DNA of 6,779 bases, from contig JAECRX010000281.1 of the NCBI GenBank assembly GCA_016292335.1, forward strand, positions 1 through 6,779. The letters are read 5' to 3'. This DNA is from Candidatus Sifarchaeum subterraneum (GTDB lineage: Archaea > Asgardarchaeota > Sifarchaeia > Sifarchaeales > Sifarchaeaceae). The notes under the pieces were generated by a model. The model saw nothing but the letters and a program-made list of their open reading frames with translations, had not been told where the DNA came from and did not search any database. Of this stretch, positions 5,280 to 6,779 are shown in pieces (positions within the stretch are counted from its first letter, which is position 1; every line of letters starts with the position of its first letter). Made by a program: the position numbers and the translations under genes.

Positions 5280-6368
5280 TTATTTTTTCTTTCTCACTTC
5301 GCCTTCAGAATTTTCTTCTTCTAAAAGCTCTTCTCTTTTTTCTTCAGGCTCTTTTTCTTCGGACTTTATAAGTTTTTTAAGGCCTGTTTTTATTTTTCTG
5401 GCGGTCTTTTTCACTTTATACTTGTAGCCAGTAAGAGCAGGTATACTTAAGGTAGTAACTTTTAGGACTGACTCAACTAAGTTTAATTGATTTTCTTCAG
5501 TTTCAAGATCAGTCTCAAGGGCAAAAACCTCCATTCCGAGGTCTTCTATATCGTTTTTCATTTTTTCATCAGAAATGTCAATGATGAATGTATCAACAAG
5601 CCCTTCAAAAGCTTGAGCTATTCCCAGTGCTGAAGGCTCAAAATTAAGAAGTAGAAGAGCTTTTACGAATTTTGGGTCCTTTTTAGCCTCAGAAACTGGG
5701 CTAATGGCAACCACATGTCCTCTTGTCTTTTTTAAAGATTCTTGTATTTCTTTTATCTTTAGGAAGGATTGTCCTGATATGGGTGATACCTTTGGAATTA
5801 AAACAACTTCAGCATGTAAAATAGTCTCAACTGCAAGAGAGGTCCCTTTTGATTTTTCAAAGTTCTCAAAAATGATTTCTCGAAAAGTTATTTCGTCATC
5901 AAAACTAGCATAGTCATGATATTCATAAACTTCTTCGCCGGCGAACACTTTAACGTTGATTGGATCATCAGAAACGGGGATGATCTTGCATTTAAAACCT
6001 TTCTTTTTTGAATAATCAGAAATAATTCGACTTAGAGGTATATCCTCTTTTAACGACTTATTGAAGTAAAGATGAGTCAGGAGAAATCTATCTCCAATTA
6101 GATGTTCATCCAATTCAAAATCAGGGTCAATTTCTCTTAGCATGTTCACTATGTAAGAAGAATCGTCTTTTATTCCAAAATTTTTTTCATCTAGTCTGTT
6201 GTTTAGAAGTGAAAAAACGTTAATTAAATCTGGGAAAATTCTAATACCATAAAAATTATAGACATCAGAGGTATCAACGATGATATTTAAAGTTTCAAGG
6301 GGAGCAAGTTTCACTATGCCCTTAAGGAATTTTATACTTTCTTTTCCGCTAACAAAAATTGTCAGCAA
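5280..6368 (-). CDS. Divergent CofD-family (2-phospho-L-lactate transferase-like) protein
   Basis: A 362-residue protein recognisable as a CofD homologue by FYGIRIFPDLINV (39-51), LIGDRFLLTHLYF (90-102), PVSDDPINVK (131-140), AISPVS (221-226), EPSALGIAQAF (244-254) and FIIDISDEK (261-269). CofD transfers the phospholactyl (or phosphoenolpyruvyl) group from its GDP/GMP-activated form to Fo during coenzyme F420 synthesis. Several normally strict motifs are changed: the N-terminal GGTG-type loop reads SGKES, the N-x-GDD stretch reads DTSDV (32-36), and the PSNP-type loop reads VSPIS (194-198). It also has an extra Lys/Glu-rich tail (about 318-362). I infer a paralogue that is either non-catalytic or uses another substrate. 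The start is TTG (6366-6368) with GAGGAA just upstream. No other F420 gene is nearby. The fold call is good; the function is uncertain. Confidence 0.8.
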   Translation of the reverse strand: MLTIFVSGKESIKFLKGIVKLAPLETLNIIVDTSDVYNFYGIRIFPDLINVFSLLNNRLDEKNFGIKDDSSYIVNMLREIDPDFELDEHLIGDRFLLTHLYFNKSLKEDIPLSRIISDYSKKKGFKCKIIPVSDDPINVKVFAGEEVYEYHDYASFDDEITFREIIFENFEKSKGTSLAVETILHAEVVLIPKVSPISGQSFLKIKEIQESLKKTRGHVVAISPVSEAKKDPKFVKALLLLNFEPSALGIAQAFEGLVDTFIIDISDEKMKNDIEDLGMEVFALETDLETEENQLNLVESVLKVTTLSIPALTGYKYKVKKTARKIKTGLKKLIKSEEKEPEEKREELLEEENSEGEVRKKK

Positions 6369-6446
6369 ATCGATTTCCTCGCCATACTTTAGAAATTTTT
6401 CTTTTTTTCTTCAGCAAAGAAACTAATTTTGGAGATCTAAAATATC

Positions 6447-6454
6447 TTATATAA
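6447..6454 (-). promoter_or_regulatory. TATA box for the CofD-like gene
   Basis: TTATATAA is a strong archaeal TATA match. Read toward the CofD-like gene it predicts a start near 6423 and a leader of about 55 bases containing the GAGGAA ribosome site. The sequence is self-complementary, so orientation is taken from the gene's position. Confidence 0.5.
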
Positions 6455-6455
6455 C

Positions 6456-6468
6456 ATTTTGACAAAAT
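6456..6468. repeat. Inverted repeat ATTTTG-A-CAAAAT beside the TATA box
   Basis: Two perfect 6-bp arms around a single base sit at the BRE side of the TTATATAA box. In archaea a regulator bound here would compete with TFB/TBP, so it could be an operator. It is AT-rich and short, so chance is possible. Confidence 0.35.
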
Positions 6469-6577
6469 TTTCTGAACTTTTGTAACACCATTCACCTGAT
6501 CTTTTATGTGAAATTGATGCTACTTTAGTACTTCTTTTTTCCTCCTCTTTATGATATTTCTTCCATATGCGGTTTAA

Positions 6578-6590
6578 GTTTTTATACCTT
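6578..6590. repeat. 13-bp direct repeat GTTTTTATACCTT, copy 1
   Basis: Identical to the copy at 6621-6633, with starts 43 bp apart. On the plus strand it contains TTTTTATA, a usable archaeal TATA box. On the minus strand it reads AAGGTATAAAAAC, with purine-rich sequence before TATAAAAA, so it could also serve the CofD-like gene. Confidence 0.6.
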
Positions 6591-6620
6591 TCCAAGATGC
6601 TGTTTTTTTGCAATATGGAT

Positions 6621-6633
6621 GTTTTTATACCTT
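6621..6633. repeat. 13-bp direct repeat GTTTTTATACCTT, copy 2; likely TATA box of the right-hand gene
   Basis: The second perfect copy. As a plus-strand TATA box (TTTTTATA, 6622-6629) it would place transcription start near 6652, about 38 bases before the ATG at 6690. That makes it the better promoter candidate for the plus-strand gene. Confidence 0.5.
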
Positions 6634-6689
6634 AAAAAGTAATGTAGGTTAGCATTAAAAAAATTTAGAAAACTTAATTTGGTGCAAAA

Positions 6690-6779
6690 ATGTCCACTTG
6701 GGATGCCATTTTTCGACTTAAGGGATATGACCTGATCATCGAACCACACCGAAAGCTCGAATTAAATTCACTTAAAAAT
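6690..6779 (+). CDS. N-terminal start of a gene cut by the window edge; possibly a SAM-dependent methyltransferase
   Basis: An open frame of 30 codons from ATG 6690 to the window end, preceded by GGTG (6681-6684) 5 bases upstream and by a TATA-like box at the right distance. It begins MSTWDAIFRLKGYDLI and continues IEPHRKLELN. The W-D-x-I-F ... P-H opening resembles the N-terminus of some archaeal class I SAM-dependent methyltransferases, but the SAM-binding motif would lie outside the window, so this is only a suggestion. That it is a real coding start is better supported than its function. Confidence 0.5.
   Translation, partial: MSTWDAIFRLKGYDLIIEPHRKLELNSLKN

Larger units (their letters stand above)
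6369..6689. other. Divergent intergenic region, AT-rich, no convincing gene
   Basis: This 321-bp stretch separates the minus-strand CofD-like gene from the plus-strand gene at 6690. It contains the CofD-like ribosome site (GAGGAA at 6375-6380), a 6-bp hairpin in its leader (TTTCTT 6406-6411 with AAGAAA 6417-6422), a TTATATAA box, a small inverted repeat and two copies of a 13-bp TATA-like repeat. One minus-strand frame stays open for 58 codons (6613-6437) but has no ATG and no ribosome site. Confidence 0.6.

Noticed and set aside
5121..5324. Plus-strand Leu/Phe-rich frame resembling a membrane peptide
   Set aside because: It is the pyrimidine-rich complement of the EEEK tract and the CofD-like tail; the hydrophobic look follows from CTT/TTC/TTT codons.
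6412..6416. Riboswitch or terminator at the 6-bp hairpin 6406-6422 in the CofD-like leader
   Set aside because: The stem is short and all but one pair are A-T; no known riboswitch core is seen.
6437..6613. Minus-strand frame open for 58 codons (TTG start, Lys-rich, contains Trp and Cys) in the divergent gap
   Set aside because: There is no ATG, the TTG has no ribosome site at usual spacing, the region carries promoter-like elements, and Lys/Asn/Ile richness is what AT-rich noise gives. Conservation in relatives would be needed to revive it.

Overview
The window looks like a piece of an AT-rich archaeal chromosome. The support is a CofD-family protein (the coenzyme F420 pathway fold), a DUF389 membrane protein, archaeal-style TATA boxes (TTTTATA, TTATATAA) in the gaps, and frequent TTG start codons placed 7-8 nt after good Shine-Dalgarno motifs. 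I cannot fix the lineage from the sequence alone.

Layout, left to right. Positions 1-93 (+) are the last 30 codons of a TnpB (IS200/IS605-type RNA-guided nuclease), followed by the hairpin at 103-121 that marks the element's right end and the 3' part of its omega RNA. Everything from 126 to 6368 is on the minus strand. Read in the direction of transcription it is: a divergent CofD-like protein (6368-5280), a DUF389 membrane protein (5238-3913), then a compact three-gene operon for a 2-oxoacid/acetoin dehydrogenase complex, E1-alpha (3768-2803), E1-beta (2789-1815) and E2 (1795-596), and finally an AhpD-like CxxC protein of the carboxymuconolactone decarboxylase family (464-126). At the right edge a new plus-strand gene begins at 6690, possibly a SAM-dependent methyltransferase, and runs off the window. 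The 321-bp divergent gap 6369-6689 holds TATA-like boxes, a 13-bp perfect direct repeat and a small inverted repeat.

How the genes may work together. E1-alpha and E1-beta form the thiamine-diphosphate decarboxylase/dehydrogenase. It passes the acyl group to the lipoyl arm of E2, which makes acyl-CoA. No E3 (dihydrolipoamide dehydrogenase) or lipoate ligase gene is in the window, so these must be elsewhere. The AhpD-like protein next to E2 carries the full Glu/CxxC/His signature of AhpD. In mycobacteria AhpD is reduced by a lipoylated E2, so a redox link to this complex is plausible here. The CofD-like and DUF389 genes form a separate pair of unclear role, and each carries a Glu/Lys-rich low-complexity tract at the junction between them.

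Most notable points: a CofD homologue that has lost several normally conserved motifs; two in-frame repeat tracts (5 x EEEK in DUF389, 4 x 9 residues in the E2 linker); a TnpB element whose end abuts or supplies the stop codon of the AhpD-like gene and whose presumptive guide matches that gene's 3' end; and paired TATA-like direct repeats in the divergent promoter region.
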